This document shows, piece by piece, positions 1-6,790 of a DNA stretch of 53,072 bases. A model generated the notes under the pieces. It did no database searches and was not told the origin of the DNA. It saw only the letters and a program-made list of their open reading frames with translations. Numbering within the stretch: the stretch's first letter is position 1; each line of letters starts with the position of its first letter. The stretch comes from Candidatus Saccharimonadota bacterium (lineage in GTDB: Bacteria > Patescibacteriota > Saccharimonadia > Saccharimonadales > UBA4665), in contig JAICKC010000010.1 of NCBI GenBank assembly GCA_025928155.1, positions 1 through 53,072 of the forward strand. The letters run 5' to 3'. The position numbers were made by a program, and so were the translations under genes.

Positions 1-716
1 TCGGCGCGCTGCTGCGTGGCGTCATGACGCATGCCGGCGGTGTCTACGATCATCCGGCCATCAGTAAGCTCGTGTGCTCGCTGGTACTGCCTTTCCCAGT
101 CATGTGGATTTAGCGCATTTTTGCCACCACGGTATAGCAGGATGGCTGCCCCACCAACACCTCCACGGATCTGAGTCACCAGGTCAACCCGCTTCAGCGT
201 AGCTTCGATGTCACCGTCTTCGCCATTCTTAATAGCGAGTGGCAGGTTGCGCCTATTAGCTATCGCTCGCAGCAACTCGAGGTTGTTGGCACTGCGGGCA
301 CCGAGCCATGCTAGTGTAGTCCTGTCTTCGTAACGGTCGGCATGCTCTTGGTAACCAAACTCCATAGCCACGTTTCCGTAAGTACCCGCTAAGTCTGTCG
401 TAATGCGGTGTGCTTGCCCGACTTCATGTGGTGTGGTTTCCATGCCGCCCCAATTCTTCTCATCGCTTCGGGGCTTGTAGCCGCAGGCTCGTATAAGCGC
501 GCCCATGGCTGCTAGTGTTGCCGCCTCGGCAGCTAATCGTTCCGGGTTATCTGTTAGCGCGCAAGGGCCGACAATTGCAAGCAATCTGCTCGGATCATCG
601 ATAAAGTCATTGACGTGTTGCTGTCGTTCCCCTATCATCGCTACTTGCTGGGAGGACAGTGGGTGCATGGCGTTAAGTTCGGGGGTAGTTGGTGAGAGTG
701 GGGCTCTGCTTGGCAT
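1..716 (-). CDS. 3-deoxy-7-phosphoheptulonate (DAHP) synthase, class I, C-terminus outside window
   Basis: This partial gene runs off the left edge, so about 238 codons are visible. Class I DAHP synthases condense phosphoenolpyruvate with erythrose-4-phosphate, the committed step of aromatic biosynthesis. Visible family motifs in order are IVGPCAL near residue 46 (IVGPCSI in AroG), YKPRSDE (FEKPRTT), GARSANNLE (GARTTESQ), IKNGEDGDI (FKNGTDGTI) and LYRGGKNA (ILRGGKE). The start is the ATG at 716, preceded by AAGGA. Upstream lie a Tyr-Trp-Phe leader ORF and a terminator, so expression probably responds to aromatic amino acids. No other shikimate-pathway gene is present in the window. It could be a divergent relative with another substrate, but the run of motifs makes DAHP synthase the best reading. 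Confidence 0.85.
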   Translation of the reverse strand, partial: MPSRAPLSPTTPELNAMHPLSSQQVAMIGERQQHVNDFIDDPSRLLAIVGPCALTDNPERLAAEAATLAAMGALIRACGYKPRSDEKNWGGMETTPHEVGQAHRITTDLAGTYGNVAMEFGYQEHADRYEDRTTLAWLGARSANNLELLRAIANRRNLPLAIKNGEDGDIEATLKRVDLVTQIRGGVGGAAILLYRGGKNALNPHDWERQYQRAHELTDGRMIVDTAGMRHDATQQRA

Positions 717-734
717 AGGTTGTTCCTTGGAATT

Positions 735-760
735 AAAAAACCGCCACGTTTGTGACGGTT
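735..760 (-). terminator. attenuator terminator before the DAHP synthase gene
   Basis: A 9-bp stem (AACCGTCAC / GTGGCGGTT, one G-T pair) with loop AAAC is followed by six T on the minus strand, which is a Rho-independent terminator. It lies between the leader ORF and the DAHP synthase start. Leader bases 804-795 (GTGGCGGTTT) copy the 3' arm and can pair with the 5' arm (760-752) over 9 bp, giving a mutually exclusive antiterminator. Confidence 0.85.
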
Positions 761-782
761 GGATTGCTGATTACTTTTTATG

Positions 783-854
783 CTATACGAGAACAAACCG
801 CCACGAGATTGTGTCGGTAAACCAATACTGGTTGCTCTGCCTATATGTTGACAT
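783..854 (-). CDS. aromatic leader peptide (Tyr-Trp-Phe), 23 aa
   Basis: A short ORF starts at an ATG 7 nt after the -10 box and has no Shine-Dalgarno site. The peptide begins MSTYRQSNQ, continues YWFTDTIS and ends WRFVLV. Tyr, Trp and Phe are adjacent (codons TAT TGG TTT at 827-819), with a further Tyr, Trp and Phe elsewhere. The antiterminator segment (804-795) begins 14 nt after the YWF codons and ends 9 nt before the stop codon. That is the geometry expected if a ribosome stalled for aminoacyl-tRNA exposes the segment and a terminating ribosome masks it. An upstream in-frame ATG overlaps the -10 box and is unlikely to be used. Expression is inferred. Confidence 0.8.
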   Translation of the reverse strand: MSTYRQSNQYWFTDTISWRFVLV

Positions 855-861
855 GGGTTCC

Positions 862-890
862 ATCCTATATACTTGGCTGCGGTTTGTCAA
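862..890 (-). promoter_or_regulatory. promoter of the aromatic leader
   Basis: TTGACA (890-885), a 17-nt spacer and TAGGAT (867-862). The -35 box lies inside the last codons of the preceding gene. The leader ATG is 7 nt downstream of the -10 box, so the transcript is probably leaderless. Confidence 0.75.
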
Positions 891-1503
891 GCTCGGCAGC
901 CCATTGTAGCTGATTTATGAGCGTGAGATGGGCGGAGTCTTGCCGTGCACTTGGCCGTGCGTCAAGGAGCAGCGCCTTGCCGAGAAAACGTGCGCTGATA
1001 CTGATGCCGGCTCCCCACTCTCTATGAGCAATATCGTCGTACCCCTGGTATGTGGCCATAACCGGTGCTCTGCCTGGTTCGTAGCGGTGACTGCGCATCA
1101 TACGGAGTGTGGCTGTATCGCGCCGCACTCTTGCCAGCTGAGTTAAGCTGTTAAATCCGATGGCGATGGGCAGGGTTGGGACGCCAACTGCCAGAAGACG
1201 TTCCATGTCCGCTTGCTCGGCAGCTGAAGCTTCCTGCCATAGTGAAGCGTCAATCCAGAGCCCGGCAGCGTCAAAGGCATTTTCGTGCACATGCTTGAGC
1301 GTTGTTGCGTAGCTGACAGGATTCGCAGATGGATCAACCAGTTTTAAATCATCAAGCCTCTGGGCTCTGATAGTCAGTGCCCTCGTTCTATTCTGTCGCA
1401 GTAACGCGGTGAGGCCGAGGCGGGCATCGGCCAGATCAAGCCATTGCTTGCGCTGGTCCCGGTATTGCTCCGAAGCAATCGCGGCGTCTTTATTGAGGGG
1501 CAT
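865..1503 (-). CDS. unidentified 212-aa protein controlled by a Phe leader
   Basis: I do not recognise the family. The 212-residue product is soluble, helical in its first 60 residues (DLADARLGLTALLRQNRTR) and mixed afterwards, with no signal peptide or membrane segment. The N-terminal helix weakly resembles the first helix of AroQ chorismate mutases (Asp, then Arg ten residues on), but the later catalytic residues cannot be placed, so that is only a thought. It is preceded by a leader peptide with three consecutive Phe codons and a terminator, and followed by the promoter of the DAHP synthase leader, which overlaps its 3' end. That setting suggests a role tied to phenylalanine or the chorismate branch; this is inferred from context alone. 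Confidence 0.6.
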   Translation of the reverse strand: MPLNKDAAIASEQYRDQRKQWLDLADARLGLTALLRQNRTRALTIRAQRLDDLKLVDPSANPVSYATTLKHVHENAFDAAGLWIDASLWQEASAAEQADMERLLAVGVPTLPIAIGFNSLTQLARVRRDTATLRMMRSHRYEPGRAPVMATYQGYDDIAHREWGAGISISARFLGKALLLDARPSARQDSAHLTLINQLQWAAELDKPQPSI

Positions 1504-1530
1504 AGTAATCTCTTGTGATGTTAGTAAAAT

Positions 1531-1552
1531 AAAAAACCGCCTGGTGGCGGCT
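1531..1552 (-). terminator. attenuator terminator after the Phe leader
   Basis: The hairpin CCGCC-ACCA-GGCGG, extended by a G-T and an A-T pair, is followed by six T and TTTT after one A. Leader bases 1599-1593 (TGGCGGT) can pair with the 5' arm, the same design as at the DAHP synthase locus. Confidence 0.75.
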
Positions 1553-1573
1553 GGCTTCTGGTTGATTGGTTCG

Positions 1574-1645
1574 CTATGAACGTACAGAAATTACCGCCAA
1601 GTTACTGCCGGTAAAGAAAAAGTGATGCTGCAAATTCACAGACAT
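1574..1645 (-). CDS. phenylalanine leader peptide, up to 23 aa
   Basis: A short ORF contains LQHHFFFTGSN, with consecutive codons TTT TTC TTT at 1621-1613, and ends AVISVRS before TAG. The ATG at 1645 is only 2 nt from the -10 box. The in-frame GTG at 1639 is 8 nt away and fits a leaderless start better, giving 21 residues. The antiterminator segment at 1599-1593 begins 13 nt after the Phe codons and ends 16 nt before the stop. Two His codons precede the Phe run. Confidence 0.75.
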   Translation of the reverse strand: MSVNLQHHFFFTGSNLAVISVRS

Positions 1646-1647
1646 GT

Positions 1648-1676
1648 ATGTTACGTCTTTTATCGTGCTTTGTCAA
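1648..1676 (-). promoter_or_regulatory. promoter of the Phe leader
   Basis: TTGACA (1676-1671), a 17-nt spacer and TAACAT (1653-1648). The -35 box is embedded in the last codons of the hydrolase gene, whose stop codon lies in the spacer. Confidence 0.7.
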
Positions 1677-2415
1677 CTCCGTTCAGCTGGGCGGCCAGGA
1701 TGATGGTTTGGAGCCAATGCTCGATAATAGCGAAGTATTTTGGCGGGTGGGGCATAAGTTTGGGCGAGTGGTCGCAGCCGCGAATGACGATGTAGTTGGG
1801 GTGCTGAGCGGCTGCGAAATAAGCTTGGGGTATTGCCGCGTTGATGACGCTGTCGAGCTCATGTTCGATAACAAACGTGTCACCGGCGAAGCTGCGAACA
1901 GCATCCAGCGCTCTATTTTGCATGTCAGGTGTGATGGACTCCCGCCAAATATCGCTGCGTTCCTTGCTTTTGCCGCTGCGGGTCGCGCGGAATGGCAGCT
2001 CGAATTCGGCATCGTCGTAGATTGCTGGGGCCCGTAATACCAGTGTCTCCAGCGGTCGTTCGGAAGCCAGGAGCGCCGCCATGTATGCACCGAAGCTGCC
2101 GCCGATGGCCACAATATTCTGATAACCACGTTTCACCAATTCGTCATATGCGCCCACAACTTCTTGGAATTGTTGAGCGCGGGTTGCTCTAGCGAGCGGC
2201 ACTGGGTGGTTGCCGTGGCCGGCGTAGTTGAGCATAGCGAAGGTGGTGCCAGTTCCCTGGACCATTCGTACGACACCCTCGGTGTGTCCTTCGATGGTGC
2301 TGGTAAAGCCCTGCAGCCAGAGAACGGCCCAATCCTTTGCTGCGTCTTCGGGCGTGAAGAGCCGCCAAGGCGTTTTATCGCCTTCGTGATCCAGTGTAAA
2401 GTCTTCGGTTTGCAT
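1660..2415 (-). CDS. alpha/beta hydrolase, serine aminopeptidase-like
   Basis: A 251-residue protein with alpha/beta-hydrolase features: WLQGFTST near residue 33 (oxyanion strand), NYAGHGNH, nucleophile elbow GGSFGAYM with the catalytic Ser, and a late His in RGCDHSPKL. It probably hydrolyses a small ester or peptide; the substrate is unknown. The ATG at 2415 is chosen because a TATGAT -10 box ends 6 nt upstream, giving a leaderless start, and because the N-terminal extension upstream reads through the rpsI terminator. It lies between rpsI and the Phe attenuator, whose promoter overlaps its 3' end. Confidence 0.8.
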   Translation of the reverse strand: MQTEDFTLDHEGDKTPWRLFTPEDAAKDWAVLWLQGFTSTIEGHTEGVVRMVQGTGTTFAMLNYAGHGNHPVPLARATRAQQFQEVVGAYDELVKRGYQNIVAIGGSFGAYMAALLASERPLETLVLRAPAIYDDAEFELPFRATRSGKSKERSDIWRESITPDMQNRALDAVRSFAGDTFVIEHELDSVINAAIPQAYFAAAQHPNYIVIRGCDHSPKLMPHPPKYFAIIEHWLQTIILAAQLNGVDKAR

Positions 2416-2430
2416 GCAGCAATCATACCA

Positions 2431-2458
2431 AAAGCTCCCCGATTTCTCGAGGAGCTTT
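2431..2458 (-). terminator. terminator after rpsI
   Basis: An 8-bp stem AAAGCTCC / GGAGCTTT with a 12-nt loop and a short T run lies just after the rpsI stop. It closes the infA-rpsI gene string. Confidence 0.6.
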
Positions 2459-2476
2459 ATATAAGTTCGCGTACGT

Positions 2477-2899
2477 TTACCGCTTGGTAAACTGGCGCTG
2501 CTTGCGGGCACCCTTGAGGCCGAACTTCTTGCGTTCTTTCTCACGGGGGTCGCGGCTGAGCAAGTCAGCGCGCTTGAGCGTACCGCGGTAGTCGCCGTTC
2601 AGCTCGGTGAGAGCCTTGGCGATGCCGAGGCGGATAGCGTCAACTTGGCCGGCGTGACCACCACCACTCACTACGGCGCTAACGTCGTAGTCGCTGACAG
2701 GCAGCTCAAGGGTGACAAATGGCTTCTGGAGTTCGGCAAGGAGCGTCTTGCTCTCGGCCAGATATTCGGTCGCCGGCTTACCGTTCACGACGATATTCCC
2801 CTTGCCCTTTTGTACGCGTACGCGCGCGGTAGCACTCTTGCGGCGGCCAAGGGCGTAGAAGTAGCCTTTTTTAACGTCTTTAGGAGTGGCTGATACCAT
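2477..2899 (-). CDS. rpsI: 30S ribosomal protein S9
   Basis: 140 residues. YFYALGRRKSATARVRV at the N-terminus and the basic tail ending RKQRQFTKR (canonical KxR end that reaches the P site) identify S9. It overlaps the rplM stop by one base and ends the operon before a hairpin terminator. Confidence 0.97.
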   Translation of the reverse strand: MVSATPKDVKKGYFYALGRRKSATARVRVQKGKGNIVVNGKPATEYLAESKTLLAELQKPFVTLELPVSDYDVSAVVSGGGHAGQVDAIRLGIAKALTELNGDYRGTLKRADLLSRDPREKERKKFGLKGARKQRQFTKR

Positions 2900-3348
2900 T
2901 ATTTAGTTCCTTTCAAGCTAATAGCCTCGGGTTTCTGAGCCTCGTGCTTGTGCTCGGCTCCCATGTAGATCTTGAGGCGCTGCAGGCGTGCATCGCGCAG
3001 CTTGTTGACGGGCAGCATACCGCGTACAGCTTCGTATAGGGCGCGCTCTGGTGTACTGCCGCTTAAGACTTCTTTCAGGCTGGCTTCTTTAAGGCCGCCC
3101 GGGAAGCCGCTGTGGCGGTAATACATCTTGTCTTCCAGCTTATTGCCGGTGACCTTTAAGTCAGCGGCATTCACGACGACGACGAAGTCGCCAGTGTCGA
3201 TGTGCTGCGTAAACATAGGCTTACCCTTACCGGTCAGTAATGTTGCAATCTTGGTGGCGGTGCGGCCAAGGCTGACTTCAGAAGCGTCTACGACGTACCA
3301 CTTGCGGGTAACATCGCTCGGCTTGGCGCTAAATGTCTTCTGGTTCAT
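2899..3348 (-). CDS. rplM: 50S ribosomal protein L13
   Basis: 149 residues. RKWYVVDASEVSLGRTATKIA, GDFVVVVNA and YRHSGFPGGLK are L13 signatures. The C-terminus carries a short Lys/Glu-rich extension. It overlaps both neighbours by one base, indicating translational coupling in the rplQ-rplM-rpsI string. Confidence 0.97.
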   Translation of the reverse strand: MNQKTFSAKPSDVTRKWYVVDASEVSLGRTATKIATLLTGKGKPMFTQHIDTGDFVVVVNAADLKVTGNKLEDKMYYRHSGFPGGLKEASLKEVLSGSTPERALYEAVRGMLPVNKLRDARLQRLKIYMGAEHKHEAQKPEAISLKGTK

Positions 3349-3827
3349 TATTTAGCCTCCTTTGTGTCGGCGGCTACTGCTGCTTTTGCGGTCTTCGCGG
3401 CTGGCTTCTTGGCAGCTTCGGCTTTAGGCTTTTCAGCTGCTACACTCTTGGCTATCGGGGCTTCCTTGAGGTCGTCCACAAAGCTTACACGGGCCATGTC
3501 AGCGTTGTCGCCGCGGCGAGTTACGGTGCGCTTGATGCGGAAGTAGCCACTGTCACGCGCACCGAGTTTCGGGGCGATCTCGTCCACCAGCTTGTTGGCG
3601 GTGCTAATCTGTTGCAGGGCAGCAATTACCTGGCGGCGGTTGTGTAAATCACCCTTCTTAGCCTTGGTGATCAGACGCTCTACGTACGGTACGACAGCCT
3701 TGGCCTTCGGCAAAGTGGTCTCGATCGATCCGTAGATGATGAGCGATTCAGCTAGGCCCTTTACGAGGGCTTCGCGCTGATCGCGTTCGCGGTGGAACTT
3801 CGTTCCTTGATATCCGTGGCGATGCAT
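3348..3827 (-). CDS. rplQ: 50S ribosomal protein L17 with Ala/Lys-rich tail
   Basis: 159 residues, longer than the usual 115-130. MHRHGYQGTKFHRERDQREALVKGLAESLI and VPYVERLITKAKKGD are L17 hallmarks. Residues after about 118 form a low-complexity Ala/Lys/Glu tail (EKPKAEAAKKPAAKT). Similar tails occur on S5, L15 and L23 in this window. It sits directly after rpoA, as in most bacteria. Confidence 0.96.
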   Translation of the reverse strand: MHRHGYQGTKFHRERDQREALVKGLAESLIIYGSIETTLPKAKAVVPYVERLITKAKKGDLHNRRQVIAALQQISTANKLVDEIAPKLGARDSGYFRIKRTVTRRGDNADMARVSFVDDLKEAPIAKSVAAEKPKAEAAKKPAAKTAKAAVAADTKEAK

Positions 3828-3830
3828 AAT

Positions 3831-4778
3831 TTACAGCTCCAACTCCGCGATTTTTTCCTTAACCTCATCGAGCGCTTTGCTGCCGAAGCCCTTCAGGTCA
3901 CGCAGTTCCGCATCGCTAAGGCTAAACAAGTCTTGCACGGTGTGAATATCGTTGTTGACGAGCGCGTTGGTCGTGCGGGCGGTCAGGTTCAGGTCTTCAA
4001 TAGACGTGTTGAGTAGTGAAGCGTCGTCGCTACTACCGGCACTCAGGCTGTCGCTGTGAGCGTTGCCTTCGCTGACTTCGTGAGCGACGACACGGGTCTT
4101 GCCGGCAAGCGCAGTGTACTGGTTAACCAGGATGGCGGCGGCTTCTTCGAAAGCGTCACGGGGCGTGATCGTGCCGTCGGTGTCAACCGTGATGCTCAGC
4201 TTGTCGAGGTCAGTCTGCTGGCCGACACGGGTCTTCTCGACCTTGTAGCGGGTACGCTGTACTGGGCTGAATATGGTGTCGAGGGCGATGAAATCACTCT
4301 GCTTCTTCGCAGTGCTTTCTTCGATCGGGCGGTAGCCGCGACCGGTTTCGACCACGATGTCCATAACGAAAGTTGCCTTGTCGTCGTCGACGGTCGCGAT
4401 GAGCTGGTCGGTGTTGACGACCTCAACGTCGGCGTTACCTTGGATGTCTTTGCCAGTTACCGCGCCCTTACCCTTCTTGGTAATGCGCAGGGTTTGCGGC
4501 TCGTCGCCGTAGACCCGGAAACGGAGGCCCTTGAGGTTCAGCATGATGGCCACAATATCTTCCTTCACGCCTGGAACAGTCGTGAATTCGTGGGTTGCGC
4601 CCTCAATCTTAAAGCTCGTGATGCCAGCACCAGCGATGCTGCTGAGCAATACGCGACGCAGGGAGTTGCCAAGCGTCATGCCGTAGCCGCTTTGCAGTGG
4701 CTCGATCACAAACGTACTGCTGGTAGCGCTGTGGTCGTCAACGGCTACGAGGCTGGGGGTTTGAATCATCTTTGACAT
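3831..4778 (-). CDS. rpoA: RNA polymerase alpha subunit
   Basis: 315 residues. The N-terminal assembly domain has EPLQSGYGMTLGNSLRRVLLSSIAGAGI, and the alpha-CTD near residues 255-315 has LNLTARTTNALVNNDIHTVQDL and LKGFGSKALDEVKEKI (helix-hairpin-helix used for DNA and activator contact). A Ser/Asp-rich linker joins the two. The order rpsD-rpoA-rplQ is the usual bacterial one. Confidence 0.98.
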   Translation of the reverse strand: MSKMIQTPSLVAVDDHSATSSTFVIEPLQSGYGMTLGNSLRRVLLSSIAGAGITSFKIEGATHEFTTVPGVKEDIVAIMLNLKGLRFRVYGDEPQTLRITKKGKGAVTGKDIQGNADVEVVNTDQLIATVDDDKATFVMDIVVETGRGYRPIEESTAKKQSDFIALDTIFSPVQRTRYKVEKTRVGQQTDLDKLSITVDTDGTITPRDAFEEAAAILVNQYTALAGKTRVVAHEVSEGNAHSDSLSAGSSDDASLLNTSIEDLNLTARTTNALVNNDIHTVQDLFSLSDAELRDLKGFGSKALDEVKEKIAELEL

Positions 4779-4803
4779 AGTTGTTCTCGCTTTTCCTTCC
4801 CTG

Positions 4804-5421
4804 TTAGCGTGAGTAGTATTCGACGATTAGTTGTTCGTTAATTTCTGGCTCGGCGTCGTCTCGCAGAGGCAGATTGGTTACAGTTACAGCAGTCTTCTTG
4901 CGGTCGACTTTCAGCCACGCGGGATACGTTGATGGTGCGGGGCTTACGTCATCCAACTTCTTGAAGTACTCGGTGCCCTGACTATGCTCACGTAGAACGA
5001 TTTCGTCGCCAATGCGCACACGGATGCTCGGGATGTCGACGCGGCGGCCGTTCAGCATGAAGTGGCCATGGGTCACCAGCTGGCGGGCAGCGCGGCGGGA
5101 AGGAGCATAACCAGCGCGGTAGACAGCGTTGTCAAGGCGGCGCTCCAGGTACTGGAGCAAGGTTGCGCCAGATTGACCTTGGGTGCGGGAGGCTTCGGCC
5201 ATAAGGTTGCTGAATTGCTTCTCAAGCAGGCCATACAGGCGCTTGACCTTTTGTTTTTCGCGCAGCTGCAGCGCGTACTGACTGGGCTTGTTGCGCATAC
5301 GGCCGTTGGCGGCTTGGCCCGGGAGGGTGGTGCGCTTAGCCAAAGCCTTGTGAGCCTTGGGGTGTAGTGCGTAACCTTCGCGGCGGGAAAGTTTGACAAT
5401 AGAACGAGTATCTCGTGCCAT
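4804..5421 (-). CDS. rpsD: 30S ribosomal protein S4 (zinc-free form)
   Basis: 205 residues. LPGQAANGRMRNKPSQYALQLREKQKVKRLYG and the S4 RNA-binding fold LERRLDNAVYRAGYAPSRRAARQLVTHGHFMLNGRRVDIPS are clear. No Cys is present, so this is the C-minus form without the N-terminal zinc knuckle. S4 binds the 5' domain of 16S rRNA and often regulates its operon. Confidence 0.97.
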   Translation of the reverse strand: MARDTRSIVKLSRREGYALHPKAHKALAKRTTLPGQAANGRMRNKPSQYALQLREKQKVKRLYGLLEKQFSNLMAEASRTQGQSGATLLQYLERRLDNAVYRAGYAPSRRAARQLVTHGHFMLNGRRVDIPSIRVRIGDEIVLREHSQGTEYFKKLDDVSPAPSTYPAWLKVDRKKTAVTVTNLPLRDDAEPEINEQLIVEYYSR

Positions 5422-5424
5422 GGC

Positions 5425-5826
5425 TTAGACCCTCCGTGCTTTCTTAGGGCGAACGCCGCCGTGCGGCACGCCGGTTACATCAGTAATGCTTTCAACGTTG
5501 ATGCCGACGGTCTGCATGGCGCGGACAGCGGCGTCGCGGCCGAGGCCGACACCTTTAATATAGGCGTCGACGCGGCTCAAGCCGTAGAGCTGCTTAGCAG
5601 CCTGACCGGCTTTTTCAGCGGCAACCTGAGCGGCGTACGCGGTGCCCTTCTTGGAGCCGCGGAAGCCGCAGGCGCCAGCACTGCTAGCAGCGAGTGCGCC
5701 ACCATTGGCGTCGGTGAGCGTTACAATGGTGTTATTGAATGTTGCCTGCACGTGCAACTGGCCGGCGGCCACGCTGCGCTTGGCTTTTTTCTTCTTGGGG
5801 GTAGTTGTAGTAGATGTATCTGCCAT
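5425..5826 (-). CDS. rpsK: 30S ribosomal protein S11
   Basis: 133 residues from the ATG at 5826, which has AGGA 9 nt upstream. An ATG three codons earlier abuts that site and is less likely. ATFNNTIVTLTDANGGALAASSAGACGFRGSKKGT and GLGRDAAVRAMQTVGINVESITDVTGVPHGGVRPKKARRV are S11 signatures. Confidence 0.96.
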   Translation of the reverse strand: MADTSTTTTPKKKKAKRSVAAGQLHVQATFNNTIVTLTDANGGALAASSAGACGFRGSKKGTAYAAQVAAEKAGQAAKQLYGLSRVDAYIKGVGLGRDAAVRAMQTVGINVESITDVTGVPHGGVRPKKARRV

Positions 5827-5855
5827 AGTATTCATTCCTAAAGGCTAGCGCTTGG

Positions 5856-6245
5856 CTAGGTCTTGCTGGCCACCTTCTTAGCGGTACCGCCCACGGTTAC
5901 CTTCTTGCCACGGCGGGTGCGGGCGTTGGTCTTGGTACGCTGACCACGGCTCGGCAAGTTGGCGGCGTGGCGCAAACCGCGGTAGGCCTTGATTTCCTTG
6001 AGACGCTTGATGTTGGCGGCGGTCACGCGCTGTAACTCACCTTCTACTGTCAGACTCTCGTTGATATAGTCCTGGATCCGAGCGATCTCGGCGTCAGTCA
6101 GGTCTTTGGTGCGTACGGTTCGCTCGACCTTTGCGGCTGCCAGGATGTCCTCGGCGGTCTTCGGTCCAATGCCGTACACGTACGTCAAAGCGACCCAGAT
6201 TTGTTTTTCTGCCGGAATCGTAACTCCAGAGATTCGTGCTGCCAT
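5856..6245 (-). CDS. rpsM: 30S ribosomal protein S13
   Basis: 129 residues. MAARISGVTIPAEKQIWVALTYVYGIG and YRGLRHAANLPSRGQRTKTNARTRRG are typical. S13 forms inter-subunit bridges from the head of the 30S subunit. It directly follows rpmJ. Confidence 0.97.
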   Translation of the reverse strand: MAARISGVTIPAEKQIWVALTYVYGIGPKTAEDILAAAKVERTVRTKDLTDAEIARIQDYINESLTVEGELQRVTAANIKRLKEIKAYRGLRHAANLPSRGQRTKTNARTRRGKKVTVGGTAKKVASKT

Positions 6246-6248
6246 ATG

Positions 6249-6365
6249 TTAACCCTGCCTCTGCTTGTGCTTTGGCTTAAATTTGTTGATAACGTACAGA
6301 CGGCCCTTCCGGCGAACAATCTTGTCGTCGGGGCTGATTTTCTTGACGCTTGCACGCACTTTCAT
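6249..6365 (-). CDS. rpmJ: 50S ribosomal protein L36 (zinc-free form)
   Basis: 38 residues: [15 protein letters not shown], then [12 protein letters not shown] and KPKHKQRQG. The framework is L36, but the Cys positions of the zinc ribbon (KICxxCK and VIC) are Ser, Asp and Asn; only the His remains. It lies between infA and rpsM, its usual place. Confidence 0.95.
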   Translation of the reverse strand: MKVRASVKKISPDDKIVRRKGRLYVINKFKPKHKQRQG

Positions 6366-6428
6366 GCGGATCATTGCTCCTTAACTTGCAATAACACACT
6401 GCAATTAACTTTGATACTGTTTGGGCTC

Positions 6429-6650
6429 TCAACCCTTGCGGTACGTAATTCGACCCTTCGTAAGATCGTAAGGTGTCAATTCTACGGTAACGCTGTCGCC
6501 TGGGACGATACGAATGAAATGCTTCCGCATTTTCCCCGCGACGTGAGCTATAATTTGATGGCCGTTTTCAAGCTCTACCCGAAACTGAGTACCCGGGAGC
6601 GTCTCCACAATGGTACCGGTCAGTTCAATTACTTCTTTACTCGCCGCCAT
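6429..6650 (-). CDS. infA: translation initiation factor IF-1
   Basis: 73 residues in a single OB fold: [73 protein letters not shown]-type sequence, here quoted only to mark the typical GKMRK and YDLTKGRI(T)YR motifs. The ATG at 6650 is the standard start and lies directly after an AT-rich hairpin. First gene of the infA-rpsI operon. Confidence 0.96.
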   Translation of the reverse strand: MAASKEVIELTGTIVETLPGTQFRVELENGHQIIAHVAGKMRKHFIRIVPGDSVTVELTPYDLTKGRITYRKG

Positions 6651-6671
6651 AAATATATCTTCGATATATTT
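6651..6671 (-). promoter_or_regulatory. perfect hairpin abutting the infA start codon
   Basis: A 9-bp perfect inverted repeat, AAATATATC-GAA-GATATATTT on the minus strand, ends exactly at the infA ATG. It contains no clear Shine-Dalgarno site. It could gate initiation of IF-1 by temperature or by a bound factor; the function is unknown. Confidence 0.6.
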
Positions 6672-6736
6672 CTCAGTTGTCGGTAAATCCAAGTAAATTT
6701 GCCTCTACCTCTGCACTGAGCATATAACAAGTGTTA

Positions 6737-6766
6737 ATTATAGCAGTATTTACAGCATTCTGTAAA
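6737..6766 (-). promoter_or_regulatory. promoter of the infA-rpsI operon
   Basis: TTTACA, an 18-nt spacer and a consensus TATAAT on the minus strand. It predicts a 5' leader of about 80 nt before infA. Confidence 0.75.
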
Positions 6767-6790
6767 GAGTGATGACGAAAAAGTCAAGGT

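Noticed and set aside
865-1503. calling the Phe-controlled gene chorismate mutase
   Set aside because: Only one helix is loosely similar; key catalytic residues cannot be aligned.
4056-4775. 239-codon plus-strand ORF opposite rpoA
   Set aside because: Pure antisense shadow of rpoA with no promoter or motif.
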